Below, in pieces: positions 1 to 8,406 of a stretch of DNA of 24,173 bases. A program made the translations under genes and the position numbers. The stretch is from contig CAYFNI010000029.1 of assembly GCA_964344495.1 (NCBI GenBank), positions 1 to 24,173 of the forward strand, given 5' to 3'. Position 1 is the first letter of the stretch; every line of letters begins with the position of its first letter. This DNA is from UBA6136 sp964344495. GTDB lineage: Bacteria; Pseudomonadota; Gammaproteobacteria; Methylococcales; Methylococcaceae. Below the pieces are notes generated by a model. It was not told where the DNA came from and did not search any database. It was given only the letters and a program-made list of their open reading frames with translations.

Positions 1-873
1 CTGAAGATACTTCACTCGGGCCGTCAGGATCTCGAAGTCCTGCTGCTTCATTTCGGCGAACTGCCGCAATCGGTGGTCGACACACAGACTGCTGCCGCAC
101 TGGCAGGTTATTCGGAGCAAATCGGTTACGCTAACCTGGTTGATACGCTGTTCAACGTCCGTCTGGCCAAAGAACATACCCGAACCGACTGGTCCAGACG
201 CCCACTCTCGCCTGAACAGATCGCCTATGCGGCGGAAGATGTCAGTTACCTCATCCCCGCCCATGAAGTGCTGAGCGATCGGCTCGCAACATTGGGCCGT
301 GACACGTGGCTGGATCAGGATTGCCGAGCAATGCTGGCACCTGACCTCTATGAGAATTCCGCCCACGATGCCTGGAAACGCGTCTCAGGCAGCCACGACC
401 TACCAGCCCATTGCTTCACCCCACTCAAGCGGGTCGCCGAATGGCGGGAGAAAACCGCACAACAGCTGAACCTGCCGCGCGCCTGGATCCTGAAAGATGA
501 TCAGCTCTGTACCGTAGTACGGAGCAGCGCCGTCAGCACGGGCCTCCAGCGTCACCCCTGCCTGTCACGCTCAGTCCACATCGAACTGATTGACGCACTC
601 CAACAGGTGCTTCAAGCCGCTCAGCTGGCGCCTGCCGAACCCTGCCCCCCGAGCTGGACGGCCCCTCTCGACCCGACCCGCAAGGCACTGCTCAAGCGGC
701 TGATGGCGCTCGTCCATGAAACGGCAACAGATCTAGGCATCAGCCCCGCCACACTCGCAAGCCGTCGCGATCTGGAAGCGCTGCTGGATCAGCGCGAGTC
801 AGCGCGCGTCCTCAAAGGATGGCGAAAAGACATTGTCGGTGATCGCCTGGCACTGCTCCTGCCCACCGGCTGA
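1..873 (+). CDS. rnd: Ribonuclease D, 3' part (5' end outside window)
   Basis: The frame is open from base 1, so the gene starts upstream; 290 residues are visible against about 375 in E. coli RNase D, leaving roughly 85 N-terminal residues (including the Exo I Asp/Glu) off the edge. RNase D is a DEDDy 3'-5' exoribonuclease that trims tRNA precursors and other structured RNAs in the cytoplasm. The visible start KILHSGRQDLEVL matches the Exo II region, with the catalytic Asp in QDL. The run DTQTAAALAGYSEQIGYANL is characteristic of the family, and YAAEDVSYL (about 226-252) supplies the Exo III Tyr and Asp. The segment RVAEWREKTAQQLNLPRAW (about 430-486) is the HRDC domain. A second helical HRDC-like region follows. 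The stop lies 5 bp before the next gene, which suggests co-transcription. An internal GTG at 73 is not a credible start because homology continues upstream. Confidence 0.93.
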   Translation: MKILHSGRQDLEVLLLHFGELPQSVVDTQTAAALAGYSEQIGYANLVDTLFNVRLAKEHTRTDWSRRPLSPEQIAYAAEDVSYLIPAHEVLSDRLATLGRDTWLDQDCRAMLAPDLYENSAHDAWKRVSGSHDLPAHCFTPLKRVAEWREKTAQQLNLPRAWILKDDQLCTVVRSSAVSTGLQRHPCLSRSVHIELIDALQQVLQAAQLAPAEPCPPSWTAPLDPTRKALLKRLMALVHETATDLGISPATLASRRDLEALLDQRESARVLKGWRKDIVGDRLALLLPTG

Positions 874-878
874 GACCA

Positions 879-2459
879 TTGAACGTCCCGCACCCCGATC
901 ATCTACCACCCCTGATTGTCGGTCTGATGCAAACGCTCGCCCGTATAGATCAGTCCGCCCCCCCTCACTGCATTGAAACGCATATTTCCTGGGTCATCCT
1001 GACACCGTCGTTTGCTTACAAAATCAAAAAACCGGTGAACTTCGGATTTCTCGACTTCTCCACGCTGGCCAAGCGCAAACACGCCTGCGATGAAGAACTC
1101 CGACTCAATCGGCGCTTCTCAACTGACCTGTACCTGTCGGTTGACCCCATTACCGGCACCCCCTCCCATCCGGTTCTGAGTGGTGGCGGCACACCTATCG
1201 AATACGCCGTCAAGATGCGGCGCTTCGACTCAGGGCAACAGTTTGATCAACTGCTTGCTAGCGGCCAACTGGCCGCCCAACACATTGAGGCTCTGGCCAC
1301 CCGAATTGCCACCATCCACCTCAGCCTTCCGGCAGAACCCGCCGAACAGGCACTGCATCGAATCAGCCTGGCGCATCACTATGCGGAAGAAAATTTTGCC
1401 GTGGCCCTGCCACTCATTCACAACAGCGAGACTTTAGGTCTGATGCAGCAATTACAGACCTGGACCCAACGCGAGGCCGAACACAAGCAGGCCATCTTTA
1501 ACGAGCGCGCCCTCCGCGGCTTCATACGGGAGTGCCATGGCGACCTGCATCTCGGCAACATAGCCTTGGAGAACGGGAAACCCCTGATTTTTGATTGCAT
1601 CGAATTCAATCCCGATCTGCGCTGGATTGATGTTTTCAGCGAGGTGGCCTTTACCCTCATGGACCTTGAATCGCACGGCGCAATCCCACTGGCCAACCGA
1701 TTTCTGAACCGCTATCTGGAACTGACCGGTGATTATCAAGGGATGGCCGTGCTGGATTTCTACCGACTTTATCGGGCGATGGTCCGGGTCAAAGTCAGCC
1801 TGCTGCAACTCCAGCAAAGCACCTGCGTGACTGAACGCAACCAGCGGCTTTCAGACTTTCAGCGCTATCTTGACTATGCCCACGGGTTGCTTCAAAAAAA
1901 AACCGTCACCCTTGTCATCCTGCACGGCTTTTCCGGCAGCGGAAAATCGCGGCTTGCCGTCGCACTCTGCGCTGCCTTGCCCGCCATCCATCTCCGCTCG
2001 GACGTCGAACGCAAGCGAACCCCTCCCAGCCTCACCTCACCCCCGGCGCAGAACGACCTCTACAGCGATGCCAGCCGCGGCGAAACCTATCAGCACCTGA
2101 GCGAACTGGCAAACAGCCTGCTCAACGAGGGCTGCAATGTCGTGCTGGATGCTACCCACCTGCAGCAGAGCCACCGGGAATTGGCTCTCCGAACCGCTGC
2201 AGCCAGCGGAGCCGCCGCGGTCATTCTTGACTGCCAAGCGCCGGTCGCCCAACTGAAGCAACGCATCAGCCGGCGGAGACATCAGGGCCATGACCCGTCC
2301 GACGCCGATGTACAGGTTCTTGAGACGCAACTCCGCTCAGCAGAGCCACTCGGCGCTCACGAGCGCCGTCATACCGTGACCCTGGACATGACCGCCGAAA
2401 TAGACATTTCCGGACTCATCTCGGCGATTGAACGCGTGCGCCGCCCACCCGGCGACTGA
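879..2459 (+). CDS. APH-like kinase domain fused to a P-loop ATPase/kinase domain (COG2187-COG0645 type)
   Basis: The 526-residue protein has two parts. Residues about 30-330 resemble an aminoglycoside phosphotransferase/choline kinase fold: YKIKKPVNFGFLDF near the N terminus, the catalytic-loop motif HGDLHLGN at 220-227, and a DFG-like Asp in IFDCIEF (D239). Residues about 342-526 form a P-loop domain with Walker A GFSGSGKS (350-357) and a VVLDATHL strand, like gluconate kinase-type enzymes. This architecture is common in proteobacteria and its substrate is unknown; the APH-like fold alone is not evidence of antibiotic resistance. The start is uncertain: a stop at 840-842 in this frame leaves only TTG 879, or ATG 927 (residue 17), and TTG has only a weak purine-rich stretch upstream. 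It follows rnd by 5 bp, probably as an operon. It converges on the next gene, with stop codons 11 bp apart. Confidence 0.85.
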   Translation: MNVPHPDHLPPLIVGLMQTLARIDQSAPPHCIETHISWVILTPSFAYKIKKPVNFGFLDFSTLAKRKHACDEELRLNRRFSTDLYLSVDPITGTPSHPVLSGGGTPIEYAVKMRRFDSGQQFDQLLASGQLAAQHIEALATRIATIHLSLPAEPAEQALHRISLAHHYAEENFAVALPLIHNSETLGLMQQLQTWTQREAEHKQAIFNERALRGFIRECHGDLHLGNIALENGKPLIFDCIEFNPDLRWIDVFSEVAFTLMDLESHGAIPLANRFLNRYLELTGDYQGMAVLDFYRLYRAMVRVKVSLLQLQQSTCVTERNQRLSDFQRYLDYAHGLLQKKTVTLVILHGFSGSGKSRLAVALCAALPAIHLRSDVERKRTPPSLTSPPAQNDLYSDASRGETYQHLSELANSLLNEGCNVVLDATHLQQSHRELALRTAAASGAAAVILDCQAPVAQLKQRISRRRHQGHDPSDADVQVLETQLRSAEPLGAHERRHTVTLDMTAEIDISGLISAIERVRRPPGD

Positions 2460-2470
2460 CACCCTTCGCC

Positions 2471-3487
2471 CTAGTGTCCGACTGCCGTCACTGTCACCGA
2501 AGGCATGAAGTCACCGAAAGCCCGACTGCCGTTGCCTGTGGGGATGGTCTTGATCACTTGCAGAGTTTCCGCATCGACCACCGATACCGAATTGTCGAAC
2601 CAATTCGCCACATAGACCTGCCGGTCATCCGGATGTCGCGCAATGCCTTCCGGATATTCGCCCACGGGGATTGACCGGATGACCTCCAGCCTTTCCGCAT
2701 CGATCACCGATACCGCACTGTCATACTGATTCGTCACAAATACGCGCTGACCGGACAGCGCCGAAACCAGCGCATAAGGTCGCTCACCCACCTTCACCGT
2801 CTTGATGACCGTCAGGGTGGCCAGATCCAGCACCGAGACATCATTACTTTCAACATTGGCGACATAAAGCCGTTGTCGGGGCTCGTCCAACATCAGCCCA
2901 AAGGGATGCCGACCCACCTTGACCGAGGTGTCCACCGTCAACGTGATACCGTTGATCAGGGACACCGTATCGTCCTCACGATCCGCCACAAAGATACGTG
3001 AACCGTCACGACTGACAACAATGCCAGCAGGATAATGTCCGACCGGAATTCGCTTGAGAATGGAGCGGTCCTTCAGTTCCAGTACCGACACGAAATGGCC
3101 ATAAAAGTCGGCCACGAAGGCCCGTTCTCCCGCCGCATCGACCGCAACGCCAAGCGGGCCCTCACCGACCGGCATCCGGGCAATCACCGTCTGATGTCGC
3201 CCATCAATTAGCGTCACATCATGGCTCCCGGGATTGGTCACCAGCACAACCGCACCATCCCGGCTGACCGCCACGCCGGCCGGGTCCTTCCCGACCGCCA
3301 ACGTATTCACGACCGCTCCGCTAGCCGTATCGATGACCGAAACGTTGTCCGCTTTTTGATTGGTGATATAGGCAAACGGGGCCGCGGTAGCGGCCGATTC
3401 AGGGGCGAGAAACGCAACGAGGGCGCAGACTTGCGCCAGCGCCCTCGTCCTCTCGCCAGCTCTGGCAGCTGACATAAAGCTGATCAC
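2471..3487 (-). CDS. Exported YVTN-family seven-repeat beta-propeller protein (YncE-like)
   Basis: The 338-residue protein has an N-terminal signal-like region with arginines, a hydrophobic stretch (ALAQVCALVAFLA) and a probable cleavage after SAATAA, so it should be periplasmic. The mature part contains seven repeats of about 42 residues. Each has the pattern VSVID...(L/I)xVGxxPxG(I/V)AVxxDGxxVxVxN; the turn reads VGKDPAG, VGEGPLG, VGHYPAG, VGRHPFG, VGERPYA, VGEYPEG and TGNGSRAFG. That fits a complete seven-bladed propeller. No catalytic residues are recognisable; proteins of this kind act as binding scaffolds or redox-enzyme partners. The GTG at 3487 overlaps the upstream stop as GTGA, suggesting translational coupling; ATG 3475 (residue 5) is the alternative start. 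It sits directly downstream of an MxaD-like SRPBCC gene. The specific function is unknown. Confidence 0.87.
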   Translation of the reverse strand: MISFMSAARAGERTRALAQVCALVAFLAPESAATAAPFAYITNQKADNVSVIDTASGAVVNTLAVGKDPAGVAVSRDGAVVLVTNPGSHDVTLIDGRHQTVIARMPVGEGPLGVAVDAAGERAFVADFYGHFVSVLELKDRSILKRIPVGHYPAGIVVSRDGSRIFVADREDDTVSLINGITLTVDTSVKVGRHPFGLMLDEPRQRLYVANVESNDVSVLDLATLTVIKTVKVGERPYALVSALSGQRVFVTNQYDSAVSVIDAERLEVIRSIPVGEYPEGIARHPDDRQVYVANWFDNSVSVVDAETLQVIKTIPTGNGSRAFGDFMPSVTVTAVGH

Positions 3488-4020
3488 TTCTTTTCAGCCA
3501 GCGCCTTCAGATTTTCAAGTGATTCCTTGACTACCTTTTCGACCGCCGCCTTGGCTGCGGCTTCATTCTGCCCGTCCGGCGGGTTATTGTTCAGGAACCA
3601 GCGATAAAACGCCGCATCCCACTCAACCTTGCTGCCTGCCGCACTGGCTTCGACCGAGATTTTTGCCGAGTAGTTATTGGTCGGAAAAACCGCCGGATCG
3701 GTCGGATCAACCACCTTGTACTGAATCACTTTCTTCTCGGCGTCGAAATTCTTGAGCTCCTCCTTGAGGACTCCGCCACTCGCTTTCATCTTCAGATCAC
3801 GCGTCGCACCTTTTTCATTGCCCCCCTGTGCGGTGGTGCTTTCAACGGCGGGCATCCATTTTTCGGGATGCGCAAAATCGCCCACCAAGGCCCACACGGC
3901 CTCAGGCGCCGCCGCAATCTCGATGGATTCGCTGTACTTCTCACGGGTGGGACCATGTGCAGGGGCCAAACCCGCCCAAAGCAGAGTGGATGCAGCCAGC
4001 AATGGCAAGACTTTTTTCAT
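3484..4020 (-). CDS. Periplasmic SRPBCC-family protein, MxaD-like
   Basis: The 178-residue product starts at ATG 4020 behind a GGAG ribosome site 7 bp away; an upstream in-frame start at 4041 lacks one. The N terminus MKKVLPLLAASTLLWAGLAP is a typical Sec signal with cleavage near APAHG. The mature domain has the START/SRPBCC pattern: SESIEIAAAPEAVWALVGDF followed by a HPEKWMP segment, beta-strands around GGVLKEEL and VIQYKVV, and a C-terminal amphipathic helix (VEKVVKESLENLKALAEKK). The closest named relative I recognise is MxaD, a periplasmic protein linked to methanol dehydrogenase-cytochrome cL electron transfer in methylotrophs. No methanol dehydrogenase gene is in this window, so the role may differ. 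Its stop overlaps the start of the beta-propeller gene, so the two products are probably made together. A TATACT hexamer lies upstream but has no good -35. Confidence 0.83.
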   Translation of the reverse strand: MKKVLPLLAASTLLWAGLAPAHGPTREKYSESIEIAAAPEAVWALVGDFAHPEKWMPAVESTTAQGGNEKGATRDLKMKASGGVLKEELKNFDAEKKVIQYKVVDPTDPAVFPTNNYSAKISVEASAAGSKVEWDAAFYRWFLNNNPPDGQNEAAAKAAVEKVVKESLENLKALAEKK

Positions 4021-4076
4021 GAATGTCTCCGGGATACACAATAAAAAACGGGCAAAAGTATACGGTAAAAAAGCTC

Positions 4077-5510
4077 CTACGACGGGAGTGTGGCGAGATA
4101 TTCTCTGAGCGCCCGCAGAACCGGGGCATGTGGGGAACTGCCATGCAATTGCTCCAACTCACGGATGCGATGCTCATATTCGGCCACTGTCAGACTCGCT
4201 CCGGGCCGATGCCCCGTCAGACGCTCACGACAAAATGTCATCCATCGCGTTGCTTCCTCCGGCGCCAGCGTTTCCGGAAAATTCCGCGCCCGGTAACGGA
4301 ACACTAGCTCCGGCAAGCGTTCATCCACAAACTCCGGATTGAGCTGAGCCATCTCCGTCGGGGCACGCATGCGCAGATGCTCCAGTTGCCGCCGGTCCGT
4401 ATCGCCGATGAAGCCGTCATACAGCATCAGGTCGGGGTCTTTCGATCGTTCGCGCCGGCCATCCGGGGTGACCGTCGCCTGGATTTTTGCAACCAGTCCA
4501 GGCGCTTGTCTGAGCTGGGCCAGATGTGCCTTGCACTGTTCCAGATCAAGCTTCAATCGCTGAGCATCTTCCGGCCGAATGACCGAGATGGGTGCCAACG
4601 CGGGACACTTGTTGAGATGCACGGTCTTGAGCGGAATCCGGTTCACGCCCGCGGGCAAGTCAGCCGTAGAGGTGTAGAGTCTCTCCCGCAATGCCTCCGG
4701 CGCCAACGACAGCACGGGCTCCGGATCTACAGACAGGTCGTAGCATACGACACCATTGGGATTCCCCGGATCCTGCGCAAGCGCCACGATGACGGCGATA
4801 GACCCTTTCTCAGCGGAAAACCGCCCGGATGCATGGACCAGCGGCTGCCATGTCCCCAGCCCCAACAGGTTGGCGGCCGCACGCTTGCCGCGGTGCTTCC
4901 AGAGGTAATCAAACAGCCTCGGCTGCCGTTGCTTGAGCATGCGCGCAAGTGCAATCGTCGCCTTGACGTCTGCCAAAGCATCATGGGCGTCCTGATGCTC
5001 AATGCCGTTGGCGACCGTTAGGCGATCAAGCTTGAAGGTTTTCTTACCTGCTTCATCCAGCGGCCACTCGATGCCCTCCGGCCGCAGCGCAGCGGTCATA
5101 CGTGCCACATCAATCAGATCCCAGCGCGAATTGCCATTACGCCATTCACGCGCATAGGGATCCATCAGGTTGCGATACAAGGTGTATCGGGTCACTTCGT
5201 CATCAAAACGCAGCGAGTTGTAGCCTAATACACAACTGCTGGGTACTGAAAACTCGGCATTGATGCGCTGGATGAACTCGGCCTCATGAACACCCTTGGC
5301 CAGCGCAATTTGTGGGGTGATGCCGGTAATCAGGCAGGCGTCAGGCTGCGGGAGATAGTCCGGTGTCGGGCGGCAATACAGGACTAGCGGATCATCGAGC
5401 GGGTTGAAATCGAGATCAGTCCGGAGTCCGGCAAATTGGGCCGGGCGGTCACGCGCTGGATCCGTACCGAAGGTTTCATAGTCGTACCAGTAGAGCGTTT
5501 CTGCTGCCAC
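4077..5510 (-). CDS. sbcB: Exodeoxyribonuclease I
   Basis: The 477-residue protein is a full-length ExoI, a processive 3'-5' exonuclease on single-stranded DNA that acts in recombination and mismatch repair. Exo motif I is YWYDYETFGTDP with catalytic D10 and E12. Motif II is LGYNSLRFDDEVTRYTLYRN, and motif III is HQDAHDALADVKATI with its His and Asp. The C-terminal half (about 200-470) carries the SH3-like and helical ExoI domains, including CPALAPISVIRPEDAQRL and a final helical region rich in acidic residues. The start is GTG 5510, read as Val-Ala-Ala-Glu, preceded by GAGG about 7 bp upstream; no ATG lies near the conserved N terminus. It follows nqrM by 63 bp on the same strand, so some transcripts may link the two although their functions are unrelated. 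The next gene downstream starts 56 bp after its stop. Confidence 0.95.
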   Translation of the reverse strand: MAAETLYWYDYETFGTDPARDRPAQFAGLRTDLDFNPLDDPLVLYCRPTPDYLPQPDACLITGITPQIALAKGVHEAEFIQRINAEFSVPSSCVLGYNSLRFDDEVTRYTLYRNLMDPYAREWRNGNSRWDLIDVARMTAALRPEGIEWPLDEAGKKTFKLDRLTVANGIEHQDAHDALADVKATIALARMLKQRQPRLFDYLWKHRGKRAAANLLGLGTWQPLVHASGRFSAEKGSIAVIVALAQDPGNPNGVVCYDLSVDPEPVLSLAPEALRERLYTSTADLPAGVNRIPLKTVHLNKCPALAPISVIRPEDAQRLKLDLEQCKAHLAQLRQAPGLVAKIQATVTPDGRRERSKDPDLMLYDGFIGDTDRRQLEHLRMRAPTEMAQLNPEFVDERLPELVFRYRARNFPETLAPEEATRWMTFCRERLTGHRPGASLTVAEYEHRIRELEQLHGSSPHAPVLRALREYLATLPS

Positions 5511-5573
5511 GCCAAACCTCGGTTCAAACAGTCCCGTTCGGTGCGGAGCGCTTCTGGTTCAGGCCGTGTGGCT

Positions 5574-5759
5574 TTACTGGTTCTGGGCCATGGCATCCAG
5601 CTTGCGGCGTTTTTCGCATTTCGTGGCACAGATGCATGCACCACCCTTGTTCACACCACCGCACGACCCCTTGATCGCCCCGCGTCCGAACATCACCCCG
5701 ATGGCCATCAGCGCTATGACGACGGCAATGATAAAAAACGTGGTCACAAAAAGAGTCAT
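5574..5759 (-). CDS. nqrM: Na+-NQR maturation protein NqrM (formerly DUF539)
   Basis: The 61-residue protein has one N-terminal membrane helix (FVTTFFIIAVVIALMAIGVMF), then FGRGAIKGSCGGVNKGGACI and a Cys-rich tail with four cysteines (CGG, C-I-C, KC), followed by a basic end. This matches NqrM, the small membrane protein needed to deliver the iron of the NqrD/NqrE Fe-S centre, whose conserved cysteines are essential in Vibrio. The start is ATG 5759 with GGAG about 8 bp upstream; a TTG four codons earlier is less likely. It lies downstream of nqrF but beyond a strong terminator, so it probably has its own promoter; TTGCAA and TATTCA hexamers 17 bp apart in the 5780-5830 stretch are a weak candidate. 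The ApbE flavin transferase gene that often accompanies nqr operons is absent here. Confidence 0.9.
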   Translation of the reverse strand: MTLFVTTFFIIAVVIALMAIGVMFGRGAIKGSCGGVNKGGACICATKCEKRRKLDAMAQNQ

Positions 5760-5821
5760 GGCTTGCTCCAATAAGGTTTCGTCAGGTGCTGAGGTGAATA
5801 TTACACCTTACCCGGTTTTGC

Positions 5822-5850
5822 AAAAAAAAGCGGAGACCGAAGCCTCCGCT
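5822..5850 (-). terminator. Rho-independent terminator of the nqr operon
   Basis: Read on the minus strand, AGCGGAGGC-TTCG-GTCTCCGCT forms a 9-bp stem with one G-T pair and a stable UUCG tetraloop, followed immediately by eight Ts. It lies 24 bp after the nqrF stop and before nqrM. It should end most transcription from nqrA-F and so set nqrM apart. No matching T-run exists for the plus direction. Confidence 0.92.
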
Positions 5851-5874
5851 TGCTTACGCAGGAGCGATGTCCGG

Positions 5875-7095
5875 TTAGCCGCCGAAATCGTCCAGCATGA
5901 TGTTTTCTCTTTCAACGCCGATATCCAGCAACATCTTGATAACGGCCGCGTTCATCATGGGCGGACCGCACATGTAGTACTCGCAGTCTTCGGGCGCCGG
6001 GTGATCCTTCAAATAGTTTTCATACAGGACATTGTGAATGAAGCCCGTGTAGCCGGTCCAGTTATCTTCCGGCTTGGGTTCGGACAACGCGATATGCCAT
6101 TTGAAGTTTGGATTTTCCTTCTGCAGCATGTCGAAGTCATTGACGTAGAACATTTCCCGCAGACTGCGCGCGCCGTACCAGAAGGTCATCTTGCGTTTGC
6201 TTTTCAGGCGACGCAACTGATCGAAGATGTGCGAGCGCATGGGCGCCATACCGGCACCACCACCGATGAAGACCATTTCGTGGTCCGTATCACGGGCAAA
6301 GAATTCGCCAAACGGCCCAGAAATGACGACTTTGTCGCCCGGCTTCAGGTTGAAGATATAGGACGACATGATGCCCGGCGGTATACCTTGCGCTCCCGGC
6401 GGCGGGGTGGCAATACGCACGTTCAGCATGATGATGTCGCTTTCTTCCGGGTAATTGGCCATTGAGTAGGCACGGATGGAAGGCTCACTGACGACTGACT
6501 CGTACTGCCAGATGTTGTACTTGTCCCAGTCTTCGCGGAACTTCTCCTCTACCGCAAACTCGCTGAATTTTGCCGAATAGGGCGGACACTCGATCTGAAT
6601 GTAGCCACCGGCACGAAAATCGACCTTTTCGCCCTTCGGTAATTCCAGCACCAGTTCCTTGATGAAGGTTGCCACGTTGTGGTTCGAACGCACCGTGGTT
6701 ACCCACTTCTTGACGCCAAACACTTCGTCATGAACATGAATCTTCATGTTCTGCTTCACCGTCACCTGACAGGCCAGGCGATCGCCTTCCGCTGCTTCGC
6801 GCTTGGTGATGTGAGACAACTCGGTCGGCAGAATGTCGCCACCGCCCTCATTGACCTTGACCTTGCACTGGCCACAGGTGCCGCCGCCGCCACAGGCGGA
6901 CGACACGAACAGGTTGTTGTCGGCAAGCCCCGTCAGCAGCTTCGAACCGATGGGGACGTGAATGGTCTTTTCGTCGTTGATCAGGATATCGACATTCCCT
7001 TCAGCGACCAGTTTGGACTTGGCGCCAAGAATGACAAATACCAAGGCAACAACGATAAAGGTGAAAAACACTACACCCAGGATGATTTCCAACAT
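5875..7095 (-). CDS. nqrF: Na+-NQR subunit F (NADH dehydrogenase, FAD and 2Fe-2S)
   Basis: The 406-residue subunit is where electrons enter the sodium pump: NADH reduces FAD, which passes electrons to a 2Fe-2S centre. An N-terminal membrane helix (residues about 3-24, ILGVVFFTFIVVALVFVILG) anchors it. A ferredoxin domain follows with cluster ligands C68, C74, C77 (SACGGGGTCGQC) and C109 (RLACQV). The FAD-binding motif is RAYSMANYPEE and the NADH-binding motif is GGGAGMAPMRSHIFDQL. The C terminus reads YMCGPPMMNAAV and ends LDDFGG, as in other NqrF. The length matches the family (about 405-410). ATG 7095 has AGGG about 9 bp upstream, and the gene is 19 bp after nqrE. It is the last structural gene before the terminator. 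Confidence 0.97.
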   Translation of the reverse strand: MLEIILGVVFFTFIVVALVFVILGAKSKLVAEGNVDILINDEKTIHVPIGSKLLTGLADNNLFVSSACGGGGTCGQCKVKVNEGGGDILPTELSHITKREAAEGDRLACQVTVKQNMKIHVHDEVFGVKKWVTTVRSNHNVATFIKELVLELPKGEKVDFRAGGYIQIECPPYSAKFSEFAVEEKFREDWDKYNIWQYESVVSEPSIRAYSMANYPEESDIIMLNVRIATPPPGAQGIPPGIMSSYIFNLKPGDKVVISGPFGEFFARDTDHEMVFIGGGAGMAPMRSHIFDQLRRLKSKRKMTFWYGARSLREMFYVNDFDMLQKENPNFKWHIALSEPKPEDNWTGYTGFIHNVLYENYLKDHPAPEDCEYYMCGPPMMNAAVIKMLLDIGVERENIMLDDFGG

Positions 7096-7114
7096 TGTTT
7101 TCTACCCTGAACCT

Positions 7115-7723
7115 TTAAAGTTGAATGCCGGAGAAGGCCATGAAACCCAACGCCATCAAGCCGGCTGTGATGAACGTGATGCCCAGACCACGCAGACCCG
7201 GCGGCACGTCACTGTACTTCAGCTTTTCGCGCACACCCGCCATGGCCGTGATGGCCAGCGCCCAGCCAAAGCCACTGCCTACACCGTAGACCACGCTTTC
7301 CTTGAAGTTGTAGTCACGCTCGATCATGAACAGGCTCCCGGCCAAAATGGCGCAGTTCACCGTGATCAGCGGCAGGAAGATACCGAGCGCGTTGTACAGC
7401 GCAGGGAAAAACTTATCGAGCACCATTTCCAGAATCTGGACGATGGCCGCGATGACGCCGATACAGGCCATCAAGGCAATGAAACTCAGATCCACGCCAT
7501 GAATCCCGGCCCAGGTGAGGGCGTCTTCCTTCAGCAGATAGGTGTAGATCAGATTGTTGGCTGGTACGGTCAGAGTCTGCACGATGACCACGGCAATGCC
7601 GAGGCCCACCGCGGTTTCGATTTTCTTGGATACGGCAATGAAGGTGCACATGCCCAAGAAAAACGCGAGCGCCATGTTCTCGATAAAGACCGACTTTATG
7701 AAGAGATTGATATACGCTTCCAT
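7115..7723 (-). CDS. nqrE: Na+-NQR subunit E
   Basis: The 202-residue integral membrane subunit has six hydrophobic segments in the NqrE/RnfA pattern. C26 (LGMCTF) and C124 (TVNCAI) correspond to the paired cysteines of NqrE that, with those of NqrD, hold the intramembrane iron-sulfur centre between the two inverted subunits. The conserved run GVGSGFGWALAITAMAGVREKLKYSDVP is present. The start is ATG 7723, beginning MEAYINLFIKSVF; GGGAGG upstream supports it over an earlier in-frame start at 7741 that would overlap nqrD. It begins 1 bp after the nqrD stop, so translation is coupled. The length is close to the 198 residues of Vibrio cholerae NqrE. Confidence 0.97.
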   Translation of the reverse strand: MEAYINLFIKSVFIENMALAFFLGMCTFIAVSKKIETAVGLGIAVVIVQTLTVPANNLIYTYLLKEDALTWAGIHGVDLSFIALMACIGVIAAIVQILEMVLDKFFPALYNALGIFLPLITVNCAILAGSLFMIERDYNFKESVVYGVGSGFGWALAITAMAGVREKLKYSDVPPGLRGLGITFITAGLMALGFMAFSGIQL

Positions 7724-7724
7724 G

Positions 7725-8402
7725 TTAGTGGGCCTCCCCATGAACCACGCCGTGCGCCGGCTGAATCGAGAAATCAGCCTTTTCGATCTGCTTTGGCTTC
7801 CAGGTGCGCACCGCCCAAATGATCAGCCCGATCAGGAAGAACGCACTCGGCGGCAGCAATAGCAGACCGTTCGGCACATACCAGCCACCATCCTTGATCA
7901 ACGGGAAGACATCAATACCCAACAGCTTGCCGGAGCCGAACAGTTCACGCACCACGGCGACCGTTACCAGAATAAGGCTGTACCCAAGACCGTTGCCGAT
8001 ACCATCAAGGAAGCTCTCCCACGGGGGATTTTTCATGGCATAGGCTTCTGCGCGCCCCATCACGATGCAGTTGGTAATGATCAGCCCCACAAAGACTGAC
8101 AACTGCTTGCTGATCTCATACGCGAACGCCTTCAGCAGCTGGTCGACCACGATTACCAAGGAGGCAATGATGACCATCTGGGCGATGATGCGGATGCTGC
8201 TCGGTACATGATTTCGGATGAAGGCGATACCTGCGCTGGAACAGGCCGTCACCGATGTCAGCGCCAGACTCATGATCAGAGCCGTCGAAAGTTGCGAAGT
8301 GACTGCCAGCGCCGAGCAGATACCCAGTACCTGCAAGGTAATGGGATTGTTATCGACAAGCGGTTCGACGAGAACCTTCTTGTTTTCTTCTGTAAGTTCC
8401 AT
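7725..8402 (-). CDS. nqrD: Na+-NQR subunit D
   Basis: The 225-residue integral membrane subunit pairs with NqrE. C29 (LGICSAL) and C112 (ITNCIVMGRAEA) fall at the positions known from V. cholerae NqrD for the intramembrane Fe-S ligands. The core contains NHVPSSIRIIAQMVIIASLV and FLDGIGNGLGYSLILVTVA, both family hallmarks. The true start is ATG 8402 (MELTEENKKVL), 4 bp after the nqrC stop with AGAGG about 8 bp upstream; the longer open frame to 8522 lies inside nqrC. The protein is about 15 residues longer than V. cholerae NqrD because of a hydrophilic C-terminal tail (KPKQIEKADF...HGVVHGEAH) that contains three His residues. Confidence 0.97.
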   Translation of the reverse strand: MELTEENKKVLVEPLVDNNPITLQVLGICSALAVTSQLSTALIMSLALTSVTACSSAGIAFIRNHVPSSIRIIAQMVIIASLVIVVDQLLKAFAYEISKQLSVFVGLIITNCIVMGRAEAYAMKNPPWESFLDGIGNGLGYSLILVTVAVVRELFGSGKLLGIDVFPLIKDGGWYVPNGLLLLPPSAFFLIGLIIWAVRTWKPKQIEKADFSIQPAHGVVHGEAH

Positions 8403-8406
8403 TGTT

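Noticed and set aside
2458..2478. GACAC-N11-GTGTC between the convergent genes as a bidirectional terminator
   Set aside because: A 5-bp stem with an 11-base loop and no T-run on either side is too weak to call.
5590..5606. A sigma54-like sequence TGGCATC-N4-TTGCG
   Set aside because: It has three departures from consensus and lies inside nqrM in antisense orientation with no suitable gene downstream.
5566..6465. A 299-codon plus-strand frame opposite nqrM and nqrF
   Set aside because: It is antisense to nqrF, which has all cluster and nucleotide-binding motifs; it also spans the nqr terminator.
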